The notes beneath the pieces are model-generated. The model did not search any database. It was given only the letters and a program-made list of their open reading frames with translations, and had not been told where the DNA came from. A DNA stretch of 5,504 bases, from assembly GCA_020052975.1 (NCBI GenBank), contig JAGVOC010000225.1, forward strand, positions 1-5,504. Reading direction: 5' to 3'. Below are positions 1 through 4,849 of this stretch, one piece after another (position 1 is the stretch's first letter; every line of letters begins with the position of its first letter). Source of the stretch: Desulfobacterales bacterium (GTDB lineage Bacteria > Desulfobacterota > Desulfobacteria > Desulfobacterales > RPRI01). A program made the position numbers and the translations under genes.

Positions 1-1
1 T

Positions 2-97
2 CAGTTCTTCGTAAACGGAAGGCCGCTTGTAACCTTTGGTTCTCAACAGCTGGCAGACCTTGTCCATTCTGAAGTTATAAAAAAATACCCTGAATAA
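2..97 (+). CDS. C-terminal end of a thioredoxin/DsbA-fold protein (5' end outside window)
   Basis: Only the last 31 codons are present, ending at TAA 95-97; the frame opens at base 2 because base 1 completes a preceding codon. The visible peptide begins QFFVNGRPL and continues with a short amphipathic helix ending YPE. A TPxFFVNGRPL-type strand followed by an acidic/hydrophobic helix is the usual C-terminus of DsbA-like and related thioredoxin-fold thiol oxidoreductases, where the strand follows the cis-Pro loop. The catalytic CxxC region would lie upstream and cannot be seen, so oxidase, isomerase or reductase function cannot be assigned. Base composition (about 50% GC over bases 1-60) resembles aspS more than the block between. 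The family call is fairly likely; the precise role is unknown. Confidence 0.6.
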   Translation, partial: QFFVNGRPLVTFGSQQLADLVHSEVIKKYPE

Positions 98-111
98 GAC
101 CGGATTATTCA
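91..111 (+). terminator. Weak hairpin over the stop codon of the thioredoxin-fold gene
   Basis: TGAATAA (91-97) and TTATTCA (105-111) form a perfect 7-bp stem around the loop GACCGGA, and the stem includes the stop codon. There is no T-run directly after it (only CTTTTC about 10 nt on) and the stem is AT-rich, so termination is possible but weak. Confidence 0.25.
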
Positions 112-178
112 TAAACATCGCTTTTCATTAAAACATGCACGCCCGAGTACTTTTTAACGCATCAGGACTACCTTTGGT

Positions 179-222
179 AACATTTAGGGAAGATTGCTTC
201 TTCACGGACTACCCGAAATGTT
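179..222. repeat. Long-range inverted repeat / hairpin
   Basis: AACATTTAGGG (179-189) pairs with CCCGAAATGTT (212-222) over 11 positions with one A/G mismatch. The enclosed segment includes a smaller GAAG/CTTC stem (189-192 with 197-200) that would compete with part of the outer stem. No T-run follows. It could be a decayed palindromic repeat or an RNA structure. Confidence 0.4.
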
Positions 223-295
223 TATTGAGATTTAAACTATATAGAGGTCTCCATATTTGAGGAGTTCCTAACCGATACCACTTCTTACCTATAAC

Positions 296-350
296 CATTT
301 TAATCTTTTTTTAATGTTTCATTTGTTAAAGTTAACCGAAATTACGCAAG
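296..350 (+). repeat. 55-bp direct repeat, copy A
   Basis: This segment aligns without gaps to 4431-4485, differing at 6 of 55 positions (about 89% identity by hand alignment). The shared core includes TTTAAT twice, TTTCATTT, TTAACC and AAATTACGCAAG. After the core, copy A continues directly into GACAA, whereas copy B has 17 extra bases before GACAA. The two copies lie either side of the lipoprotein and two-component block in the same orientation. It sits about 225 bp upstream of the first lipoprotein gene. Confidence 0.85.
299..315 (+). promoter_or_regulatory. Candidate response-regulator binding site, TTTAAT-N5-TTTAAT (copy A)
   Basis: Two TTTAAT half-sites (299-304 and 310-315) are separated by CTTTT, giving an 11-bp period, about one helical turn. 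OmpR/PhoB-family dimers bind tandem direct repeats with this period, and the arrangement fits the YTTAAK-N5-YTTAAK pattern known for PmrA/BasR. The encoded OmpR-family regulator at 2087-2761 is the natural candidate binder, but this is inference. No clear -10 box could be placed downstream. Confidence 0.45.
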
Positions 351-374
351 GACAATATTCAAGTCCCTTGCAAT

Positions 375-442
375 TTGTCACCTTGGAGGAGCGAGCGGTT
401 CCTATTACTAAAAAAGATTGTTCGCTTTGTTCAGAGTGACAA
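375..442. repeat. 68-bp imperfect inverted repeat (dispersed-palindrome type)
   Basis: The ends are TTGTCAC (375-381) and GTGACAA (436-442), exact reverse complements. The inner arms (GGAGCGAGCGGTTCC and GATTGTTCGCTTTGTTC) are degenerate reverse complements. The sequence resembles the widespread bacterial repeat class reading GTCATTCTGAGCGAAGCGAAGAATC. Being palindromic, it creates spurious open frames with Ser/Glu-rich peptides, as seen on the minus strand here. Likely a decayed non-autonomous repeat. Confidence 0.5.
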
Positions 443-463
443 GCTGGTTTTTCAGGAGCCGGA

Positions 464-493
464 GCTGAGGCAGGAACTACTTCCTGCCTCAGC
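464..493. repeat. Perfect 13-bp stem, 4-nt loop hairpin
   Basis: GCTGAGGCAGGAA (464-476) and TTCCTGCCTCAGC (481-493) are exact reverse complements around CTAC. This is one of the most stable simple hairpins in the window. It is not followed directly by a T-run (TTTTTT begins about 20 nt downstream, at 513), so it is a poor fit to an intrinsic terminator. It could be a leader structure of the downstream lipoprotein transcript or a repeat remnant. Confidence 0.6.
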
Positions 494-574
494 AGAGCTG
501 TGGATTCTGTCATTTTTTATACTGGTTGGTAATTAAGGGTTAAATATATTTTTCGGTTGAAAGGAGAATGAAAA

Positions 575-841
575 ATGAAAACAATATTGCAGTTAGCGGT
601 TATCGTATTATTCCTATTGTCCATCGGGTGCGCCACTAAAGACTATGTAAAACAGCAAATAGAGCCATTCGAGGAAAGATTCAGTAAAATCGAATCAGAG
701 GCAGCTGACACACAGGAACTGGCCCAAAAGGCAATGAAAGTTGCAAAGGATTGCTGTGATAGGGCAGAGTCTGCTGCAGCCCGTGCCGAGGCCGCCGCAA
801 AAAAAGCTGAAAAGGCTTTTGAATTACAACAAAAGAAGTAG
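575..841 (+). CDS. Small alanine-rich coiled-coil lipoprotein (Lpp-like, alanine-zipper type)
   Basis: The product has 88 residues. A basic N-terminus (MK) and a hydrophobic stretch (about 4-17) lead to a lipobox-like LSIGC with Cys19 as the probable lipidated residue; Ser at -3 is atypical, with Leu one position earlier. Residues 22-50 are charged and helical. Residues 50-82 are an Ala-rich helix (AESAAARAEAAAKKAEKA) typical of alanine-zipper coiled coils such as OprI/Lpp-type proteins. It ends in Lys-Lys, and Lpp is linked to peptidoglycan through a C-terminal Lys, so a tether role is possible but inferred. The pair Cys60-Cys61 inside the helix is unusual. The start is set by GGAG (563-566), 8 nt upstream of the ATG. 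It is the first of three closely spaced envelope genes (73 bp to the next). Outer-membrane location is likely; exact function is unknown. Confidence 0.8.
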   Translation: MKTILQLAVIVLFLLSIGCATKDYVKQQIEPFEERFSKIESEAADTQELAQKAMKVAKDCCDRAESAAARAEAAAKKAEKAFELQQKK

Positions 842-914
842 GGTGCCGACTCGAAGTATTTCGTTTTTTTTAAACAATTATAAGGAGACTTAACCAGGAG
901 GAAAAGAGACAAGT

Positions 915-1235
915 ATGAAGATTTTGCTGAAAATATTAGTATGCGGAATTATATTCTTACTATTAGTAGTAACAGCGCTCGGGAGTGAAAATAAGGGGAA
1001 TACAAGAGACGATAACTATCCTGCAAAGTATTATGGGGTAATTGAGCAAATACCAAATAATGGGTTGGAAGGGATATGGATTGTAAATAATAGAGAAATT
1101 CTTGTAACCAGTCAAACTAAAATAGATGAAGAATATGGCAAGGCAGAAGTAGGCGCGTATGTAGAAGTAGAAGGTAACTACCTGGACGAAACATTTACTG
1201 CCTATGAGATTGAGGTCATAAGAGACAAACAATAA
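915..1235 (+). CDS. Small exported DUF5666-type protein
   Basis: The product has 106 residues. Residues 2-23 form a signal peptide (basic MKILLK, long hydrophobic core, likely cleavage near ALGS). The mature part, about residues 39-102, reads as one small beta-rich domain: YYGVIEQIPNNGLEGIW, then VTSQTKID, then VGAYVEVEG, then a closing strand (TAYEIEVI). The order GxIxxIP..GxxGxW - VTxxTxI - VGxxVEVEG - AxxIEV is that of DUF5666, a periplasmic or secreted OB-like domain of unknown biochemical role. No catalytic residues are evident. AGGAGG (896-901) is 13 nt from the ATG, longer than usual, with a weaker AAGAGA closer; an in-frame stop at 891 leaves no other start. It lies between two lipoprotein genes (73 bp and 56 bp gaps), suggesting co-transcription and an envelope role. 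Confidence 0.75.
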   Translation: MKILLKILVCGIIFLLLVVTALGSENKGNTRDDNYPAKYYGVIEQIPNNGLEGIWIVNNREILVTSQTKIDEEYGKAEVGAYVEVEGNYLDETFTAYEIEVIRDKQ

Positions 1236-1291
1236 AAAATAATGAAATAACAAATTGGCCGGTAAATCCAAAAGCGTATAAAGAGGGAAAG

Positions 1292-1852
1292 ATGAGAAGA
1301 ATGTCTGTATTGATAACATTGTTCGTATTAGGACTTATACTTGCGGGTTGTCCACCGAAAAAGGTAATTCAGCCAGAACCATCAACATCGGTTGTTACTC
1401 CACAGAAGATTAAGGAGGAAGCTTTTGGGGCAAGTCCTGAGGAGATGATAACAGAAGAACAGATTGTAAAAATAGACACAAAGGATATAGGAATACCAAA
1501 TTATATCGAAGAAAGCGGTGCCTTTGAAGACATATACTTTGATTTTGACAATTATGATATACAACCGAATGCAAAACCAACGCTTAAAATTGTTTCAGAC
1601 TGGATGCTTAAAAATCCTGCAACAAAGATCTTCATCGAAGGGCATTGCTGTGAGATAGGCACAAACGAATATAACCTTGCACTTGGAGACAGAAGGGCAA
1701 GGGCTACAAGGGACTATCTTGTCGCTCTTGGTGTAGCATCTGACAGAATTGAGATGATAAGCTATGGAGAAGAGAACCCTTTATGCTCCGAGAGTAAGGC
1801 AGAGGCATGTCTGAAAAAAAACAGAAGGTCACACTTTGTCGTCATAAAGTAA
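1292..1852 (+). CDS. Pal-like peptidoglycan-associated lipoprotein with OmpA C-terminal domain
   Basis: The product has 186 residues. Residues 1-19 are a type II signal peptide with a clean lipobox LAGC (Cys20). Residues 21-75 are a low-complexity linker. Residues 79-186 are an OmpA/Pal domain: IYFDFDNYDIQPNA (81-94), EGHCCEIGT (116-124), YNLALGDRRARATRDYL (127-143), SYGEENP (157-163) and KNRRSHFVV (176-184). In this family the domain binds diaminopimelate of peptidoglycan in the periplasm; Pal normally works with Tol proteins, none of which are in this window. The usual Asp of GHxDxxG is replaced by Cys120 and the usual Arg by Ile122, while Arg134/135 remain. Cys165 and Cys173 flank the final loop. 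AGAGGG (1282-1287) supports the ATG at 1292; Met4 is a less likely alternative. Pal-like is safer than pal because the tol genes are absent. Confidence 0.9.
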   Translation: MRRMSVLITLFVLGLILAGCPPKKVIQPEPSTSVVTPQKIKEEAFGASPEEMITEEQIVKIDTKDIGIPNYIEESGAFEDIYFDFDNYDIQPNAKPTLKIVSDWMLKNPATKIFIEGHCCEIGTNEYNLALGDRRARATRDYLVALGVASDRIEMISYGEENPLCSESKAEACLKKNRRSHFVVIK

Positions 1853-1856
1853 GACA

Positions 1857-1883
1857 ATTCTGCAACGATATTATTTGCAGAAT
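1857..1883 (+). terminator. Hairpin just after the Pal-like stop codon
   Basis: ATTCTGCAA (1857-1865) and TTGCAGAAT (1875-1883) form a perfect 9-bp stem with a 9-nt loop, 4 bases after the stop codon. There is no T-run behind it (GCCTATTTCGG), so it may slow or protect the 3' end, or terminate inefficiently. It probably marks the end of the three-gene envelope unit. The remaining bases to 2086 show no clear promoter hexamers and no TTTAAT direct repeats. Confidence 0.45.
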
Positions 1884-2078
1884 GCCTATTTCGGTGAAAT
1901 CGACCATCTGTTCCGCTTGATTCCGTCCAGTTGAGAACGCATAGCAAAGCTGGTGTTGATATCTTGCTTTTCCTGGTCGGATTGTGTCAATTTTGCTTTC
2001 ATATTTTCTCAGGTCAGATTCATAATATTTCAATTTCAGTATGGCGAAAAAGCTTATAAGATGATGAATAAAAAGTAC

Positions 2079-2083
2079 AGGGG
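2079..2083 (+). promoter_or_regulatory. Tight ribosome binding site for the response regulator
   Basis: AGGGG ends only 3 bases before the ATG at 2087, closer than the usual 5-9. An in-frame TAA at 2069-2071 and no ATG/GTG/TTG in between make 2087 the only plausible start, so translation initiation may be inefficient. Confidence 0.5.
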
Positions 2084-2086
2084 CAT

Positions 2087-2761
2087 ATGAAGATTCTCAT
2101 TATTGAAGACGAGAAGAATCTGGTAGAAATATTAAAAAAGGGCCTTGAGGAAAATTCCTTTGCCGTAGATTTCTCTCTTGAGGGCGAAGAAGGTTTATAC
2201 ATGGCTGAAACATTTCCATATGACGCGATAATTTTGGATATAATGCTGCCTAAGGTGGATGGGCTCACAGTTCTGGATAAACTGCGAAAACGTAAAATTG
2301 ATATCCCGGTTATTTTGCTTACTGCCAGAGGAGAGGTTGAAGACAAGGTTAAGGGATTGAACCTGGGAGCAGATGATTATATCGTGAAACCATTTGAATT
2401 TTCTGAACTTCTGGCAAGGCTGAGAGCGACGATCAGAAGAAACAAAGGGCAAGCTTCACCGTTGATCATAATTGAAGACCTGGTCATTGACACAAACTCA
2501 AGAACCGTTAAGAGAACTGATAATGAGATAAAACTCTCAGCAAGAGAATACTCTATCCTTGAATATCTTGCCATGAATAAAGGCAAAATCATAAGCAGAA
2601 CAGAAATTATTGATCATATTTATGACATAGATTTTGACCTTGACAGCAATGTGATAGATGTTTATATCAATTATCTGAGAAATAAGATTGATAAGGACTA
2701 CGGGAAAAAACTCATACATACGATTCGGGGTGCTGGTTATATTTTGAAAGAGTTCACATGA
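2087..2761 (+). CDS. OmpR-family two-component response regulator
   Basis: The product has 224 residues, normal for the family. The receiver domain (1-~118) has all key residues: acidic pair Glu7/Asp8, phospho-acceptor Asp51 (in ILDIMLP), Thr79 (LLTARG), Tyr98 and Lys101 (VKPF). Residues ~127-224 are a winged-helix DNA-binding domain with LSAREYSILEYL, a recognition-helix region SNVIDVYINYLRNKID and the wing GAGYIL. The style matches the CusR/QseB/PmrA-like branch, but no specific ortholog can be named. It is a cytoplasmic transcription factor presumably phosphorylated by the kinase that follows, whose ATG overlaps its stop codon (ATGA). Candidate target sites are the TTTAAT-N5-TTTAAT motifs at 299-315 and 4434-4450; none was found directly upstream of this gene, so autoregulation by that motif is not evident. 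Confidence 0.95.
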   Translation: MKILIIEDEKNLVEILKKGLEENSFAVDFSLEGEEGLYMAETFPYDAIILDIMLPKVDGLTVLDKLRKRKIDIPVILLTARGEVEDKVKGLNLGADDYIVKPFEFSELLARLRATIRRNKGQASPLIIIEDLVIDTNSRTVKRTDNEIKLSAREYSILEYLAMNKGKIISRTEIIDHIYDIDFDLDSNVIDVYINYLRNKIDKDYGKKLIHTIRGAGYILKEFT

Positions 2762-4158
2762 AATCCCTATCGCACTCAATCAAAGGCAGATTATTCCTCT
2801 GGACATTATTTTTCATAACAGTTCTACTTATTATACTTAGTGTTTTAATCTATAAAGAGGTTAAGGAAAATATTTTCCTTTCTGTAGAGCTGGTATTGCA
2901 CTCAAAAATACAGATACTGAAAGGTTTGATTACTGAACAAGACAGAGAAATCAAACTGGAACGTGCAGAGGTCATTCTTGGCGAATACTCTATCCCCAGG
3001 TCAGGACATTACTACAAAATTCTTATAGACGGAAAGGTTCTTGCGACGTCCCCATCCTTGGTAGAAATTGGACATGATCTCGCTTTAGGTAAACTTGAGT
3101 CAACGAATGAGGAACTGGAAGAGAAGATTTTCACTGCAACTGGTCCTGATGGTGAGCCGATTATGGTGTTGCAGCACGATTTTGAAATCTTTGATAAGCC
3201 TGCATCGATATTCGCTGCGCAAACTCTTGAAGATAGACTTAAGTTGCTTAACAGGTTTAATAAATTTTTGATAGTCACAATCTTGACAAGCATATTCATT
3301 GGTGCCTCTGTCAGTCTATGGATAGCAGGACATTCCCTGAGACAATTAAAATTATTCTCTTCGACAATTGAAAGAATCACTCATAAAACACTCCATGAAA
3401 GGATAGACACTGAATCTCTGGTTGAAGAAATAAAAGGTATTGCTGACTCGTTTAACACTATGCTGAGTAGGATTCATAGTGCATTTGATATCCAAAAAAG
3501 GTTAATGGCAGATGTATCTCATAAGCTAAAAACTCCCTTGTCTGTTATTAAGGCGCAATGTGATGTGCTCTTACAAAAAGATAGAACGAAAGAAGAATAT
3601 ACCAATGCATTAAATACAATTAATAGTGTTTCTGTCTCTATGAAAAAACTGATAGATGATATGTTATCGTTGACCCGAATTGACTCCGGGACCCTTCTAT
3701 CTACTGACTTTACACCTATTTCCATAAATAGTTGCCTTAGCAATGCAATAAAATTAGCAGAATTTCTTGCAGAAAAGAAAGGCATAAAAATTAATGCTGC
3801 ATTTACAGACAATGTAACTATCTCAGGGGACCAAAACACACTGACAGAAGCATTTTTAAATATAATCGAAAATGCAGTGCGCTATACCATGACGGGAGGA
3901 AGGGTAGTGATTTCAACGTTTAAAGATAGCAGTCAGGTTAAGATTATGATAAAAGATACGGGAATAGGAATTGAAGAAGATAAATTAGAGAAGATATTTG
4001 ATAGATTTTACCAAATAGATGCTTCAAGAAGTTCTGAGTCTACAGGACTTGGATTGAGTATCGCAAAAGCAATTATAGAGGCACATGGTGGTGAAATAAG
4101 GGTGACAAGCGAAATGAATAAAGGTAGTTGCTTTTCCATAATTCTGCCTTTTAGTTAA
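2758..4158 (+). CDS. Membrane sensor histidine kinase (HAMP-HisKA-HATPase) with a non-canonical H-box
   Basis: The product has 466 residues. TM1 is about residues 12-32, a periplasmic sensor region about 33-169 (with YKILIDGKVLATSPSL), TM2 about 170-190, HAMP about 191-243, HisKA about 246-310 and HATPase about 355-466. The H-box reads ADVSHKLKTPL: phospho-acceptor His255, Lys256, Thr259. The ATP-binding motifs are intact: N-box NIIENAVRY (Asn368, Asn372), G1 DTGIGI (400-405), F-box IFDRFYQ (about 414-420) and G2 STGLGLS (428-434). The odd point is Lys256, where HisKA kinases normally carry Glu or Asp; the codon AAG is one base from GAG. The gene overlaps the regulator by 4 bp, so translation is coupled and the two form a cognate pair. 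Topology resembles CusS-like kinases, but the ligand cannot be read from sequence. No terminator follows within about 100 bp. Confidence 0.95.
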   Translation: MKSLSHSIKGRLFLWTLFFITVLLIILSVLIYKEVKENIFLSVELVLHSKIQILKGLITEQDREIKLERAEVILGEYSIPRSGHYYKILIDGKVLATSPSLVEIGHDLALGKLESTNEELEEKIFTATGPDGEPIMVLQHDFEIFDKPASIFAAQTLEDRLKLLNRFNKFLIVTILTSIFIGASVSLWIAGHSLRQLKLFSSTIERITHKTLHERIDTESLVEEIKGIADSFNTMLSRIHSAFDIQKRLMADVSHKLKTPLSVIKAQCDVLLQKDRTKEEYTNALNTINSVSVSMKKLIDDMLSLTRIDSGTLLSTDFTPISINSCLSNAIKLAEFLAEKKGIKINAAFTDNVTISGDQNTLTEAFLNIIENAVRYTMTGGRVVISTFKDSSQVKIMIKDTGIGIEEDKLEKIFDRFYQIDASRSSESTGLGLSIAKAIIEAHGGEIRVTSEMNKGSCFSIILPFS

Positions 4159-4430
4159 ATTGGTGTTAACAGGTCATAAGAGTGGCCCTGCCTGAGTGTA
4201 AAATAAAAAGGGGGTTGTATTTCGTATCACAAGACTGAGGATAGTATTTGAAATTACCAATGAAACCGTCCTATTGAAGCGGATTGATCTATTTTGCAAT
4301 CAAAAATATCCACAAGAAATGGAATCAGCCGCCCAGAAAAAGGAGTTAGACGGGTTCACATCTCAGTATTTTTTGAGGGTAGGCTAAAATTGGACCTGCG
4401 GGCTTGATGACACAGTTTACCGAACGGTCT
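4159..4430. other. Interval downstream of the kinase with no supported gene
   Basis: No clear gene or terminator is visible. A + strand frame is open from 4202 to a TAA at 4385-4387 (61 codons), but its first ATG is at 4319, leaving 22 codons, and the peptide is not recognised. It could be a gene remnant or chance. With 4486-5005 this belongs to an 847-bp gap between the kinase and aspS. Confidence 0.5.
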
Positions 4431-4485
4431 CATTTTAATCTTTCTTTAATCTTTCATTTAGTAAACTTAACCAAAATTACGCAAG
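4431..4485 (+). repeat. 55-bp direct repeat, copy B
   Basis: Matches 296-350 at 49 of 55 positions without gaps and in the same orientation. This copy contains a perfect tandem duplication of TTTAATCTTTC (4434-4444 and 4445-4455). It is followed by a 17-base AT-rich insertion relative to copy A and then GACAA. It lies about 270 bp beyond the kinase stop codon and immediately before a palindromic element, just as copy A precedes one. Confidence 0.85.
4434..4450 (+). promoter_or_regulatory. Candidate response-regulator binding site, TTTAAT-N5-TTTAAT (copy B)
   Basis: Half-sites at 4434-4439 and 4445-4450 are spaced by CTTTC, keeping the 11-bp period of copy A. The half-sites are identical between copies although bases between and after them vary. 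No protein gene follows on the + strand, so if this is a promoter operator its product would be a non-coding RNA. Assignment to the encoded regulator is inferred. Confidence 0.4.
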
Positions 4486-4510
4486 AGTATTTTTTAAATA
4501 AGGACAACAA

Positions 4511-4666
4511 TAATTAGAGTCTGTGTATAAAGTACGATTCCGATAAAAATTCGTCATTCTCGCGAAGGCGGGAATCCAGTGTTTTCATCCCGAAAGCTTT
4601 CGGGACTGAATCCCCCGGTCAAGCCGGGGGATGACAAACCCTGAGTTTATACACAGACTCTAACTA
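4511..4666. mobile_element. 156-bp palindromic MITE-like element with three nested hairpins
   Basis: Terminal arms 4511-4531 and 4646-4666 are reverse complements at 20 of 21 positions, perfect over 4514-4531/4646-4663 (core GAGTCTGTGTATAAA). Inside are three hairpins: 4556-4575 (8-bp stem with one T-G pair, loop GAAG); 4588-4605 (perfect 18-base palindrome TCCCGAAAGCTTTCGGGA); and 4610-4632 (9-bp stem ATCCCCCGG, loop TCAAG). GTCAT (4553-4557) and ATGAC (4631-4635) bracket this cluster. The inner GTCATTC...GGAATCCAG motif is of a dispersed repeat class seen in many bacterial genomes. There is no coding capacity. TAATTAG (4511-4517) and TAACTAG (4661-4667) are near-identical but overlap the arms, so a target duplication is not proven. 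Likely non-autonomous, mobilised in trans by an unidentified transposase. Confidence 0.7.
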
Positions 4667-4721
4667 GATATTTCATTTGTATACCTTCTCAGGACATAGA
4701 AGGCCACTCTCCCCACTTCAT

Positions 4722-4759
4722 AAGGCAGTCAGTACCCTCACCCCTGGCTGCCTTTTTTT
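4722..4759 (+). terminator. Strong rho-independent terminator
   Basis: AAGGCAGTCAG (4722-4732) pairs with CTGGCTGCCTT (4744-4754) over 11 bp with one T-G wobble, with an 11-nt loop, followed by an uninterrupted T-run to 4759. It is oriented for + strand transcription. The nearest + gene ends 564 bp upstream, so it terminates either a long 3' UTR of the kinase operon or a separate transcript starting in the gap. Confidence 0.85.
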
Positions 4760-4835
4760 GTGCCCATTTCAACCGGGTTAATCATATCTTTATCTTGATT
4801 TCATAATGCAAAATTCAGATGTAATCAATATATTA

Positions 4836-4849
4836 TTGAAAGCTTTCAA
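4836..4849. repeat. 14-bp perfect palindrome TTGAAAGCTTTCAA
   Basis: This is a perfect dyad whose GAAAGCTTTC core also occurs in the hairpin at 4588-4605. It could be an operator for a dimeric regulator or chance; no adjacent gene start explains it. The rest of 4760-5005 shows no convincing feature. Confidence 0.3.

Larger units (their letters stand above)
98..574. other. 477-bp non-coding interval rich in palindromes
   Basis: No coding sequence is convincing here. The interval holds a long-range stem (179-222), the first copy of the 55-bp direct repeat (296-350), a 68-bp inverted repeat (375-442) and a very stable hairpin (464-493). A 64-codon open frame on the minus strand (319-513) runs through both palindromes and is best explained by them. 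No clean -35/-10 pair was found. TATACT at 518-523 is a reasonable -10 hexamer but lacks a partner 16-18 bp upstream. If transcription starts near the 55-bp repeat, the lipoprotein gene at 575 has a structured leader of roughly 225 nt. Confidence 0.6.

Noticed and set aside
319..513. 64-codon minus-strand open frame in the first intergenic region
   Set aside because: It reads straight through the 68-bp inverted repeat and the 13-bp-stem hairpin, producing a repeat-derived peptide (HSEQSEQS). The frame is best explained by the palindromes.
852..871. CGAA-GTAT-TTCG hairpin followed by eight T residues between the first two small genes
   Set aside because: The stem is only 4 bp, too weak to call as a terminator, though partial attenuation there cannot be excluded.
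1982..2028. Promoter for the response regulator (TTGTGT, TTGCTT, CATAAT hexamers)
   Set aside because: No pair of hexamers has acceptable spacing (14 or 22 bp seen), so no promoter is called.
1762..2033. Two minus-strand open frames around the end of the Pal-like gene
   Set aside because: They overlap each other, and the first also overlaps the end of the Pal-like gene. The peptides resemble no family and have no ribosome binding site of note.
4202..4387. 61-codon + strand open frame after the kinase
   Set aside because: It has no ATG until 4319 (22 codons left) and no recognisable family; it may be a remnant, but coding is unsupported.
4511..4667. CRISPR-like or tandem repeat array
   Set aside because: The repeats are inverted, not regularly spaced direct repeats, and there are no spacers.
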